Source: Azolla caroliniana
Lineage: Eukaryota; Polypodiophyta
Direction of reading: 5' to 3'
Length of the DNA: 64,000 nucleotides
Assembly: GCA_043228905.1 (NCBI GenBank)
Contig: JBHGNT010000014.1
Span: forward strand, 6,944,001 to 7,008,000
Under the pieces are notes generated by a model, which was not told the DNA's origin, did no database searches, and was given only the letters and a program-made list of their open reading frames with translations. This document shows, one piece after another, positions 9,923 to 19,921 of the stretch (positions are counted from its first letter, which is position 1; each line of letters opens with the position of its first letter). Both the position numbers and the translations under genes were made by a program.

Positions 9923-10560
9923 ATGGATCATACTCTCGTCTTTGGCCAACACGACCATCTCGAACATCTACTACTCTGTTTGGAAAAGTGTCGGCAACCT
10001 CAGCTAAGTTTAAATCCAACCAAATGTGTATTCGGTGAAACAAGTGGTACGTTACTACGCCACATTGTTAGTCGGGAAGGAATTGTTGTGAACCCTGACA
10101 AAGTTAAGGCAATAATGGACGCACCACCGCTGACAAATGCTAAGGCATTAAGTCAATTTTTGGGCCAAATTAGATGTCATAATCGCATGATCAGATATTT
10201 GGCCAACGTTGCTACACCTCTTCGTACTACAGTGCACAAACCACCTTTTCTATGGTCGACAGCAGAATAGGATGCTTATGACTGGCTGAAGAAGATGCGC
10301 TCGAGAGTTCCAATCGTTTAGCCACCTGATTGGAGGAAAGATTTTCACATATTTGTAGATGCTTTGGACGTAGCAATTGGTTGTGCTCGCATGCAATTGT
10401 CGGAACCTAATTGATATCAACCCATCAATTATGCGAGTCGAAAGTTATCAACTGCAGATGCATGATGCATCACTAGATTCCTTTGTAAATGATGTCTATT
10501 CTCAACACCAATGTATCATGACATGGGACAAATGTGGAGGCTCGCGCTTCACACATTATA
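9923..10560 (+). pseudogene. Ty3/gypsy RT and RNase H fragment
   Basis: Begins inside the RT catalytic box, read as M-D-H-T-L-V-F-G, where the second catalytic Asp is His. It continues with the connection region (L-N-P-T-K-C-V-F-G, then H-I-V-S-R-E-G-I, then S-Q-F-L-G-Q-I-R), open to 10270. After a stop it runs into RNase H (F-H-I-F-V-D-A-L-D-V-A-I-G-C, then N-Y-A-S-R-K-L-S). Upstream RT and downstream integrase are absent. It differs from GYP-1 and GYP-2 and marks a third gypsy lineage in the window. Confidence 0.82.
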
Positions 10561-10910
10561 CTACACATGTTGCACCTAACTACCAAACCACATTCTTCGA
10601 GGAAAGGGGCACAAGTGATGAGAGTGGTCTGCTATGCACACTTTTCCCTAAACATGTTCAAGAGTTTGAGTATCACACTTTGATACAATGCTCTGGCTTT
10701 GGGCATATTTGATCATGCTTTCCACATCTCGTTGACCAAGCCCAATCCTTGCACGAATTTCTCTCACAACCATAATGTGCACTCTTGATTGCAACATTCA
10801 CTAGTAAAGTTCTTGAATATTGAGAGTCGCTACTCACTTTCACACGTATCGTGTGAAATGTAATATTTTTGGTCTCATATGTCATATTTGACCTCCAAAA
10901 ATGATAATAG

Positions 10911-10938
10911 AATATATATATATATATATATATATATA
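10911..10938. repeat. (AT)n microsatellite
   Basis: About 14 AT units in an AT-rich non-coding stretch. Confidence 0.95.
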
Positions 10939-11119
10939 TCTTAGTAACACTTTTATTATTAGTCAAAAACCTCAAACTGAGGTGAAAACCCACAAAAAAT
11001 AAAGAGAAATATACAAGTGTCGATTAGACACTAAAGAGCTTAGAAACACTCAAAGTAAAGATTGTAAATTTGCATTGCGATGCCTCTAATTTGCAGACAA
11101 TCAAATAGAGATTGCTTAA

Positions 11120-11122
<3 letters not shown>

Positions 11123-11157
<35 letters not shown>
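11123..11157. repeat. (TC)n microsatellite
   Basis: About 17 uninterrupted TC units. Confidence 0.95.
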
Positions 11158-11160
<3 letters not shown>

Positions 11161-11196
11161 TGTCTTCCTTTTGAATAATATCATAAGCCATGGATC

Positions 11197-11588
11197 TACA
11201 ACATAGAAGAAAAAAGCATGAGGGTAAAAATAGCAATATAATATTGTAGAAAAGAAAGTTATACAGGTGAGGGTGCGCCAAAAAAGAATATTATCACTTA
11301 GAGATATTGAATGCTTTGCTTTTTTGTCTTTGTCCTTCATGACCAAGAGAATATATATTTATACTAAATTGGCACAATACAAATTATATGTATACAACGT
11401 AGAAGAAAAAAGCATGAGGGTAAAAATAGCAATATAATATTGTAGAAAAGAAAGTTATATAGGTGAGGGTGCGCCAAAAAAGAATATTATCACTTAGAGA
11501 TATTGAATGCTTTGCTTTTTTGTCTTTGTCCTTCATGACCAAGAGAATATATATTTATACTAAATTGGCACAATACAAATTATATGTA
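11197..11588. repeat. Tandem duplication, 2 x 196 bp
   Basis: Bases 11197-11392 and 11393-11588 differ at only about two positions (ACATAG/ACGTAG and TACAGG/TATAGG). Non-coding. The unit length is almost the same as the duplication at 56691-57083. Confidence 0.93.
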
Positions 11589-12139
11589 TGTCTAGGAATT
11601 TGTTGAATGTTAAGAGAAAACATGACCAAATATGTACATTGACAAGAAAAGAAAGCTATGTTTCAATGGTGTGATAACGTACATTACCCGGACACATTCA
11701 AAACCCACATACAAACAAAGAGTCCTCCTTGGATAAATAAATTTACCATGAGTGACTTGATTGATATACATGCAAAATGAACACACATTCACAAGCATAC
11801 CTTGGCATACATGCAAATATATCTATATATACATATACGCACAGGCATTTGGCTGCAAGATCACGATGTAGAGTAAAGCTACAGTTAGATAGGGTGATAA
11901 TAAAACTTACAAGAACGCATGAAAAGAGTTGTATGTAGTGCTACCTCTTTAAATGAAAAGAGAAAAGAAGACGTTGAGTAGAAAAACTACAACCGGAAGG
12001 GTGATAGCAAAACATACATCACCACATACGCAAAAAAAAACAACGACACATGAAAAGAGCATGCTGCGTGCAAAAAGTAGAGAGAAAAGAAAAGCAGGAA
12101 AGGATGCCCAAGGAATACAGAAAACAACCGACAAATAGA

Positions 12140-12205
12140 TATCCCGAATGGAATACTACACGTGAACGTAGACATCCCGAATGGAATGCTACACGTGATC
12201 GTAGA
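12140..12205. promoter_or_regulatory. 33-bp tandem repeat carrying two G-boxes
   Basis: Units 12140-12172 and 12173-12205 differ at two bases. Each contains the palindrome CACGTG (12158-12163 and 12191-12196), the G-box bound by plant bHLH (MYC-type) and bZIP factors. They lie 333 and 300 bases upstream of the lipase ATG, in a typical proximal-promoter position. Confidence 0.7.
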
Positions 12206-12283
12206 CATATATATATCCCCATCAGTCAGCTTTCTGAGGAAGGTATGTGGTAACCTCGTGTCATGTTTGATTTGTTTCGACTT

Positions 12284-12304
12284 AGTGATGCCAAGCTAAG
12301 CTCC

Positions 12305-12338
<34 letters not shown>

Positions 12339-12367
12339 TGAATGAAAGGTAGGAGCTTGGCATCACT
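12284..12367. promoter_or_regulatory. Inverted repeat enclosing (TATG)8 and TATATAT, upstream of lipase
   Basis: Arm 12284-12306 (AGTGATGCCAAGCT then CTCCTA) pairs with 12350-12367 (TAGGAGCTTGGCATCACT) over 18 bases, with a small bulge. Between them lie TATATAT (12305-12311) and eight TATG units (12309-12340). TATATAT, 180 bases before the ATG, is the best TATA candidate for the lipase gene. Confidence 0.6.
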
Positions 12368-12490
12368 CTCCTGATCTCTCTCATACACACATTCCCAGCG
12401 GTGGATCAGCTTCCATACACTAATAGTTTTGACATTTGCCTCACTCTCTCCTAGAGAATCTCATCTCTGTCTGATCTATTCAGGCCCAGG

Positions 12491-13825
12491 ATGTCCACTC
12501 AGGCACAAGCTAATGAAATTATTGGGGATCGATGGCGTGAGTTTCACGGTCGGGATGAGTGGGAAGGTTTGCTTGAGCCTTTGGACCCACTATTGAGGGA
12601 GGAGATCATCAAGTACGGAGATCTGGCTCAGCTCACATATGACGCATTCAATGCGGAGACTAACGGCAGCATCTATAAGGAGGCGGACCTTCTCAAATTA
12701 AATCCGAAGATTCTCGCTCGTGGCTACAAAGTGACGAAATACATCTACGAGATGCCGGAGGTGAGTTTGATTCCGGCGTGGCTCCAGAAATTGCGGTCGA
12801 AAGAGGAGGGTGTGTGGGTGGGGTATATTGCGGTGATGGAGGATGAGGAAGAGATCAGGCGGATGGGCCGGCGGGATGTGGCGGTGGTGTGGCGTGGCAC
12901 CCAGACGACAGAAGAGTGGTTAAAAGATATAGATGCATCTCTCGTCGAGCCCGATGAGATGGGAACACTGATTAGCGGCCTCCACTTTCACGTCACCGAT
13001 TTGGACGGTCATGTGGGCATAGAGCGTGGCTTCTGGACGCTGTACGCGTCGGGTCAGAATAGTGCACGGGTGCAAGTAACGGAGGAGATCCGGCGCCTCA
13101 TTTCCGTGTACGGTGGTGCTGGTTCGGGTGGTGTGCCGGAGCTGAGCATCACCATGACTGGGCACAGCCTGGGTGCGGCTTTGGCTCTAGTGTCTGCGTA
13201 CGACGTTGCGGCCCTTGGCCTCAATTCGTCGGCGCCCATCTCCGTCATCTCGTTTGCGGGGCCCCGAGTGGGGAACGCTGCGTTCAAGCGGCGGCTCCAC
13301 GATGAGCTGAAGGTGAACGTGTTACGCGTCGTTAACTCCCGCGACGTTGTGCCCAAAGTCCCCGGGTCCCTGGTGTCCGTTCTGGACGATGAAGCCGAGG
13401 TGGAGGAGCAAGTGGAGGATCCCTCATTATCCAATATCCTCCACACTCTCCTACATGCGGCCCACCCTGCGTACGTCCACGTGGGTATCGCCCTCCACTT
13501 GGACAACAGCCATTCCCCGTTCTTGAAAACCTCCGCGCAGCTTGCTGATGTCCACAACCTTGAGGTCTATCTACATCTCTTGGATGGCTATCGTAGCACA
13601 GCCGAACCATTCGTTGGTCCACGACCTATTAACTACCAACAGGTTAGTGAGAAGTCCCCTAGCTTCGATTCCCTTCCCGAGAGTCTTCTGCAACTCTACG
13701 TAGACTTCCTCAGCCGCAACATCGCCCTTGTCAATAAGAGCTCCGGCTTATTGCATGATGACCTTCAAATCCCTCCCAACTGGTGGCCAACATTCATCAC
13801 AACCCAAAAAAACACTACATCGTAA
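12491..13825 (+). CDS. Phospholipase A1-II-like lipase (class 3 lipase), intronless
   Basis: A 444-residue alpha/beta-hydrolase of the plant PLA1-II (DSEL/DAD1-related) family, which hydrolyses the sn-1 ester of phospholipids or glycerolipids. The N-terminal region (D-R-W-R-E-F-H-G, then L-L-E-P-L-D-P, then Y-G-D-L-A-Q) is the family signature. G-H-S-L-G at 224-228 gives nucleophile Ser226. Asp285 (N-S-R-D-V-V-P) and His330 (Y-V-H-V-G) complete the triad. H-N-L-E-V-Y-L-H near 355 and the final N-W-W motif are also typical. No signal or transit peptide is evident, fitting the cytosolic class II; DAD1-type class I members are plastidic. Length suits the family (about 400-450). The ATG at 12491 gives full N-terminal homology. 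Codon use is GC-rich at third positions in the middle. It is the only intact host gene seen, among transposons. No close paralogue is in the window; exact substrate unknown. Confidence 0.93.
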   Translation: MSTQAQANEIIGDRWREFHGRDEWEGLLEPLDPLLREEIIKYGDLAQLTYDAFNAETNGSIYKEADLLKLNPKILARGYKVTKYIYEMPEVSLIPAWLQKLRSKEEGVWVGYIAVMEDEEEIRRMGRRDVAVVWRGTQTTEEWLKDIDASLVEPDEMGTLISGLHFHVTDLDGHVGIERGFWTLYASGQNSARVQVTEEIRRLISVYGGAGSGGVPELSITMTGHSLGAALALVSAYDVAALGLNSSAPISVISFAGPRVGNAAFKRRLHDELKVNVLRVVNSRDVVPKVPGSLVSVLDDEAEVEEQVEDPSLSNILHTLLHAAHPAYVHVGIALHLDNSHSPFLKTSAQLADVHNLEVYLHLLDGYRSTAEPFVGPRPINYQQVSEKSPSFDSLPESLLQLYVDFLSRNIALVNKSSGLLHDDLQIPPNWWPTFITTQKNTTS

Positions 13826-16039
13826 ACCACTTAAAGAATCATGGATCCCAACATGCATTGTCTTTTTAATATTCACTAGGATTTATTAGCATTCAATTAT
13901 CTCCTTCTATGCACTACACTTTAGTAGCTAAGGTTATTATGCACCCTCATTTAGCAAAATGTTTTTTGTTGATTATAATTCCATGCAATCCTCTCTTTTT
14001 TTTTTCTTTTTTTTTTTTTACTACTTTCATCTTGAAATGATTGCCTAGAATTAATTTCTCGTAATATACCAACATATCTTTTGTAACCCTTAAATCATCC
14101 GAATTGATATCGCTTCTATCTATGAATCAGTTGTGTGACATCCTAATTATATCCATTTTTCGTGTCACACACACAATTGCTCTATCAAGAAATCTCCAAA
14201 TGAACAAAACCCCTAACACATACATAGGAAGTGGTGAGGTAGCTAATTAAACAAGTACAAAAATAAAATAATTCCTAATTCTACGACTCTATGATCAAGG
14301 GGTTGAAAATTTTAACCAATTAACCTCAAACAAGATATAGCTTTTGAACCAAAAATAATGAGCTTCTTTAGCTTCATCTTACTCATTACATCTTTGTTAT
14401 ATTAAATGAAGCTAGTGACTAATGTGATTCAGAATTGTTGTGGCGATGAGTCAGTCAAAATGCTCATATGCTTTGCAATCATATAGGTGTACATAAGCAA
14501 TGGGGTTAAGGGGCATTAGTTTAGGATCAGAAACCAAAGTGAGACGAATAGGAAAAACCTTTAACAACGATAAATGATGTGCAAGTGACATTCACGATGG
14601 AGTGTTGGGACATGGTGAAATTGTGGTATGTCTTGGGTAGCAATAATTAAGTAGTAGGAATCAAACCTAAGTCATTGGTTATGCGATACATGTATTGAGT
14701 TCTCATTTTTTCCTTGAAAAAGATTATCTACAATATATCATTTATACAAGTATTCAAGATCATCCATGGCACACATGAATTGGTGAATCTCGATTCATTG
14801 ATTGACTAGTGATTTTTGCTAGAATATAATATTGTAAAACTTTCCTTTTATATCTTAAGTATTGTGATATTTAGTGATAGTATTATATACATTAGAACAT
14901 TAGATATAATTTTTCATACATTGATTTATATCGAGTACGGTGATCTATTTTAGAGATAAAAATATTGGGACATTATATTGAGTAACTACTCACTTTACTA
15001 CTGCACCTACTCTATCATGCTCACCTTGCCCATCCAAAAAAGTTCCATCTCAACTCCAATCCTATTTCAGAAGCATAACTTCCAACAAAATAAAATCGTC
15101 ATTTAACCTTGAATTGTGATGCAGCTCCATCAGACCAAAACCAATGTTGAGTAAGCTCTAGATGTTGATCTAACAACCATTTCCTATGTAATTTAAAACA
15201 ATGTTGGACAAACAAGGTATCACGCTTCGTATCATTAGATATAAAGAAATGAATTACGTTATTTACATCACATGAAACTCAAGAATAAGTTATACGAAGT
15301 AAAATTGTTACCAGTGCAAGCCACCAATGCATGGCTTGAATTTCATTTTGCCCCTTGAAATTATAATTCTTTGCAAAATCTATAACTGAGACAACTACGT
15401 CATTAGAAAATGAGCTATGCAGGTTTTGAACTAATTAGTTTACCATAAGTAAATAAAGTTGTGCTTAATGAACATTTTTAGAGATACTAAAAACAGAGAC
15501 GACAAGTCCCTTGGTTGAAGCAATCTGTTAGCTAAGTCCTTTCCTTTACACGCCTTGCCTTTGTAAGTTATCTCAACCTTTTCAAATAGCTTGACATGGA
15601 TTAAATTTTCACTACTCAACTCTTTTGGACACCACCTAAATCTAGCAGGTCCACAATCTGAACATATACCCATGACACATTTGTAATTGTGGAATATAAC
15701 CTCAAATCCTCAAGGACGCAATACACAATACTGAACCTAAAAGACGAATAATTGATTTGTAAACATGCACTTATGTCTTACATTGTTTTCTATGGTTAAA
15801 TTGAGAAATTGGGCATTCACAAGTGCATACCACATGCTATAGTGAAGAGCTATGGTGATAGAGTAGGTTAGCATAATCCCTGAGAAAACCCATTTGTACG
15901 TGGTAAATGCAACAACATGTGAATCGGTCCTTCAAGCGTTTCACAATAAAGGTTTAAGAGACTCGAATGTTCGTAGTTGAACTTTGATTGTTGGATGCAT
16001 TTTCTTAAACCTTGTAAATATATCAACTTGTGTAAAAAA
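13826..16039. other. Intergenic sequence 3' of the lipase
   Basis: AT-rich, no recognisable TE protein or RNA gene. A poly-T tract lies near 13996-14020. One minus-strand open stretch (15673-15440, 77 codons, with C-S-D-C-G near its start) resembles nothing I know and has no supporting context. No canonical AATAAA is obvious just after the lipase stop. Confidence 0.5.
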
Positions 16040-16434
16040 GGGTATTTGATTAGTTATTAGCAACTATTTAGCTATACCTACTAACTCAAGTAGCTAATCA
16101 GCTCTAACTAAAAACTGACTAAAAAATCTAGCTAAATAGGGTATCTAATTACTTATTCGTAACTATTTAGCTATGTCTTCTACTTCATGTAGCTAATTAG
16201 CTATTTAGTTTTCTATTTAGCTAGTGAGTTGTGGCTGGTAACTATGATAATTTAATTAGCTTATTAGGTTTCCATCACTAATTAGCTATGACTACTAATT
16301 CATATAGCTAATTAGGTGTCAATATTGTATTTGCATTCTTAGCTATAGTAATATAGGTAACTTATTAGTTATTTGTAGTTAATTAGCTATGGTTAGTAAA
16401 TTATATACCTAATAAGCTATTAATAATGTATTTT
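16040..16434. repeat. AT-rich block of TAGCTA/AATTAGCT repeats
   Basis: About 400 bases filled with imperfect copies of TTTAGCTA, AATTAGCTA and TAGCTAATTAGCTA, many of them palindromic, ending exactly where the COP-B LTR starts. It could be a decayed MITE cluster or a degenerate minisatellite. Confidence 0.6.
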
Positions 16435-16785
16435 TGTTGAGAGACAAGCTCAACATCGGCCGGATCGGTTGGGACCGATCGGTTAGGCCGTTAGGAAAGA
16501 TATTCCGTGAGGAATATATTTGGGAGTTAGTGTAGGAGCTCTTAATGAGCATTGAAGTACTGACAGTACTCCAGTCAGTCCTTCTAGGGCTTGTACAAAG
16601 TGTTCATTGAACACATATATGTATAGTTTTTTGTTTTTCATAATATTAATTCTCCTCTTGGTGTCTTCTCTCCAACTCTCTCGGTCTCTCCCGCGTATAC
16701 TGTGTAAGCTCAAGCTCTCCATTAAACCTGAATGTTCTCGCTTCTGTTATGTCTTTATACTTGCTTCTGCATGCTACTTTTTACA
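16435..16785 (+). repeat. COP-B copy 1, 5' LTR (351 bp)
   Basis: Starts with the perfect inverted repeat TGTTGAG-n7-CTCAACA and ends TTTTTACA. Shorter than the LTRs of copy 2 (430 and 455 bp), lacking the block of GCGTAAAC-like repeats. A hairpin (16600-16614, GTGTTCA/TGAACAC) sits at the position that follows the TATA box in copy 2. Confidence 0.88.
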
Positions 16786-16857
16786 TGGTATCAGAGCGCG
16801 AGGGTTGAGAACCTCTCTGTAGCCGACACATCTTGACAAAGAAGAACAAGAAGAACG

Positions 16858-17907
16858 ATGGATAGAGGCATGGTGAGCTCGCTTCCAACAGAGATGCTCG
16901 ACAGAACCAACTACGCGTCTTGGTCCTACAAGATGCACCAGTACCTGCTCGGGCATGGCTACTGGAGTTATGTCGAAGGAGCTAATGACGCGGCACCCGA
17001 ATCGACACACAAAGACTTTCCGTCGTGGGAGCAATCGGCGAGCAGGGTATTATACTGCTTCGCGTCGTGTGTGGGCGAACAGCTATTGAGCTATGTTCGG
17101 GGTGCAAAGACGCCGAAGGGTGCGTGGGAAAATCGGAAGAAGATTTTTGCCGCAAGCACCACAACCAGGAAGCTTCAGCTCCGACAAGAGTTGAGCAACC
17201 TACGACAACACGACTTGTTGGTGGCGGACTATACCTCGAAGATCAAGGATATCTGCGACTCCCTCGCCTCCATAGAGGTGAACATCAAGGAGAGCGAGAT
17301 GGTCCAGATCTGTCTCGGAGGTTTGGCGTCGAAGTTCGGAGCGTTCCGAACGGCTGTGTGTACCCGGGAGAATACGCCGTCCTTTTTCGACTTACAGTCG
17401 ATGCTCTTGGTAGAGGAGAACCACGCGGGTGCGTCTACTAGCACGCACACCGACAACAGAATGTTGTACACGGAGGGAGATAGGCCTCGTGGACGTGGAG
17501 GACGAGGCGAGTCGGCGCGCAATGGAGGCGGCCGACGAGATCAAGGAAGAAGGCACCGAAGTGATGCCGACAGCAACTTTGGACCATCCAGAAACAGGGG
17601 GAGTCGAAGCGATGAGAACCGGCAAGGGAACGCCATCGCGGAGTGCTGGTACTGTGGCAAGAAAGGCCACAGGGAAAGTGAGTGTTGGAAGAAGCGCGTC
17701 GATTCGGAGAGAAACGGCTCCAGACATACCGACAAGGGAAATCGGCAGCGATCGCACTACGCCGAAGACTCCGGGAGAGACGGAGAAGGGTCTGCCTTCG
17801 TGTCGACACACGAAGCAAACTCAATGAAACAGAGCACCTCAAGATCGGACAAGGTGTGGTACGTAGACTCCGGCGCGTCAAACCACATGATGAGCCATAA
17901 GGAGTAG
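16858..17907 (+). pseudogene. COP-B gag plus start of protease, truncated by 37-bp deletion
   Basis: 349 open codons from the ATG at 16858: copia gag (L-D-R-T-N-Y-A-S-W, M-H-Q-Y-L-L, then L-R-Q-E-L-S-N-L), an Arg/Gly-rich stretch near 205-230, an intact CCHC knuckle (C-W-Y-C-G-K-K-G-H-R-E-S-E-C, about 263-276) and the protease start V-D-S-G-A-S-N-H. Compared with copy 2, 37 bases are missing between two GGAG repeats, which shifts the frame and makes TAG at 17905. Gag itself looks intact and could still form particles; protease onward is lost unless in another frame. Confidence 0.85.
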
Positions 17908-18430
17908 TCGCAACTGGAGACGACACTCCGCATCCGATCGCGAATGTCGGAGAAGTTCCCCTTAGCCATGTTGGGCAGAAAGGGAAACTCATGAACGTGT
18001 TGCACGTTCCGACAATCACGAAAAACTTGGTCTTAGTTGGAAAGATCGTCGACCAAGGGATGGAGGTTCGGTTTACACACCTCGGGTCCTTCATTGAGGA
18101 AGAAGGCCGTGTTATTGCGCAAGGGTGCAGAGACGGGAGGATGTTTATCCTCGATTCCACTGATAGCGGCACCGCAATGGTCGTGAAGGGACAAAAAGCC
18201 GAGTCGGACATCGACTTGTGGCACAAGCGGATAGGCCACGTCAACTACCAGCGGCTTCAAGATCTGCAATCGAAACAGGTAGTGTTCGGAATGCCCAAAT
18301 TTAGTGGCCAAAAGGCACAAATTTGTGAAGCCTGCCAGCTCGGGAAGCAACACTGACTTCCTTTCCCCAACGAGCGAAACCGGAGCCGGAACAAGCTCGA
18401 CCTTATACACTCCGATGTATGGGGACCTTA
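17908..18430 (+). pseudogene. COP-B protease C-part, GAG-pre-integrase and integrase start
   Basis: Frame resumes after the deletion: the open stretch 17991-18353 carries V-L-H-V-P-T-I-T-K-N-L-V, then the pre-integrase site L-W-H-K-R-I-G-H and C-E-A-C-Q-L-G-K-Q-H. A TGA at 18354 follows immediately. The same TGA occurs in COP-B copy 2 at 52701. Beyond it the sequence still reads as integrase up to D-V-W-G-P, where it is cut at about 18430. Confidence 0.85.
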
Positions 18431-18800
18431 TAAATATGACTTAGGGCAAACTTTAGTCATGTTGATGTTGTCATTCTTGTTGGCACAAGATTAGAGCGCA
18501 TAACTGTGTACAGAGAGAATGAGAGAGAGGAAGAGGTTGTTGCCTTTGTTGTAACCGCCGCCTATGGCGAAGATAGCAAGCTTAAGGTCGTTGCTTCGGT
18601 GTTTTACTATTGTACATTCTGATATAGTGATAGTTCGCAGTCTGTGGGCTGCCGTGGTTTTTTCCCTAGTTTGGGTTTTCCACGTAAACATCCTGTGTAC
18701 TCTTCTCTCCTTTGCGTCGTGTATTCATTCCCCGTTTTTTCTGTGTATGATTCTAAGTTCGGTTGTGGCTGAGTGTTGCGCATAGGGAGCGGAGCGTGTG
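18431..18800 (+). repeat. COP-A-family LTR fragment, diverged
   Basis: Starts at TATAAATATGACTTAGGGCA, exactly at the TATA box of the COP-A LTR, and follows its R/U5 part (GAGAGA run, CCGCCGCC-TATGGCGA, GGTTTTCCACGT) with many substitutions to about 18800. U3 is absent. Confidence 0.75.
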
Positions 18801-18819
18801 TCCTTGCCACCTCTTTGGT

Positions 18820-19880
18820 AGGGAGTGTTCTTTCGAGTTCTCCCACCATCAACCACGAACTCATTTTGTCCATTTCCATGACCCGATCAATGACCTGGTC
18901 TATTGTGTTGGTCCGAAAATCTATGACCGCACACACGGTTCGAAGAGGTTCCCGGAGCGTTCCCGGTTCGAAAAGGTTCTAGTTGTCGCAGTGCTCTGGT
19001 GAGTTGACTATGCATTGTCTAGAACTGGATAATGCACTATTGAATAGTTTTGGATAGGTCTTGCCATGTGCTATAAAATTGGCCGACAATCACTCTTTGA
19101 TCCACATGTTTGTGGAAGAAGCAATCTAGTCTTTAAATACTCAAACGTGACGTGGGTCCCTCTAAAGTCATGCCGAATTCCACAATTTTTGATCGTTCTA
19201 CCTCGGCTTCATTCAGTCATTGGGAGACATGATTCGCCTCCCAAGTTTGGAAACACGCGTATACATGGGCTTCCGCGTCCGGGTCATCCCAATACTTCAG
19301 ATATTGGTACGGCATTGTGTCGTCGTCTTCTTGTGTTGTCGGGGCCAGTGTCGGAACTCACTCCACCTGTTCCCTCGGTGACTCGGGTTGTGGTGTGAAA
19401 CTCATTCCTCCTCTTGGTGTTTTGTGCCAATCGTTTTGTCTAGAGTTTCCGGTTTTGTTGTTGCCGGGTCCGGTTTTGTTGTTTCTAGCTCCGGTGTCGG
19501 TATGTGGTCCGCCTCGTCGTCTTCCGGGTCGTCTGGGTATCGTGGCTACTACGATAATTAGATTGGACGGTGTGTTCGCCGTCTGAATCCGATTCGATGG
19601 CGGAGAACGCTTCCGAACCGTCGTCTCTTGCAACAAGTGTCTGCAGAATGGACTCCGCTTCCTGCAGACTGCTCAGATTACTTCCTTCGTCCATGTGGTG
19701 GTTTTGTTGCAATCAGAGTGACTCCTCGGCGACCCGCCGAATCACTCTAGAAAAATACCGATACGACCGGATCTCCTCTGCCGCCTACTGGTAAGCCTCC
19801 CGCTTCTGCAATCTCTCGGCGAGTCTTCTCGCTCGCTCGACCACTGGGTCGTTCGTTGGTCTATTCATCCATTCCCTCGT
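18820..19880 (-). pseudogene. Retrotransposon gag, GAG-3-like, degenerate
   Basis: Reading leftward from the primer-like TTTTGGAGACC near 19920, gag starts M-N-R-P-T-N near 19868 and runs through an acidic region (open piece 19712-19485). After stops it reaches a recognisable gag core near 19290-19070 (W-E-A-N-H-V-S-Q, A-E-V-E-R-S-K, F-G-M-T-L-E-G-P-T-S-R), then A-V-I-D-F-R-T-N-T-I-D-Q-V near 18900. At least four stops. No pol follows; the COP-A LTR fragment interrupts it. Confidence 0.65.
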
Positions 19881-19921
19881 TGTTCACTGCATTTTTTGTA
19901 GGAATTGTGGTCTCCAAAACT

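Larger units (their letters stand above)
10561..12139. other. Intergenic AT-rich sequence with simple repeats
   Basis: No gene recognised. It holds an (AT)n run at 10911-10938, a (TC)n run at 11123-11157 and a 196-bp tandem duplication at 11197-11588. Short open frames here are low complexity or antisense to repeats. Confidence 0.6.
16435..18430 (+). mobile_element. COP-B copy 1 (Ty1/copia), 3' truncated
   Basis: 5' LTR (16435-16785), primer site directly adjacent (16786-16797, TGGTATCAGAGC), gag, protease and the start of integrase. It stops at about 18430, where a fragment of a COP-A-type LTR begins. Closely related to the full-length copy at 50757-56360. Confidence 0.9.

Noticed and set aside
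10673-10993. 106-codon minus-strand frame with an (AT)n tract
   Set aside because: Mostly low complexity (Tyr-Ile repeats from AT units) with no domain; not a gene.
13054-13557. 167-codon open frame antisense to the lipase gene
   Set aside because: It mirrors the GC-rich third positions of the lipase and has no recognisable domain; an artefact of codon bias.
15440-15673. 77-codon minus-strand frame in the intergenic region
   Set aside because: No homology recognised, no promoter or exon signals that I can defend; described only in the intergenic entry.
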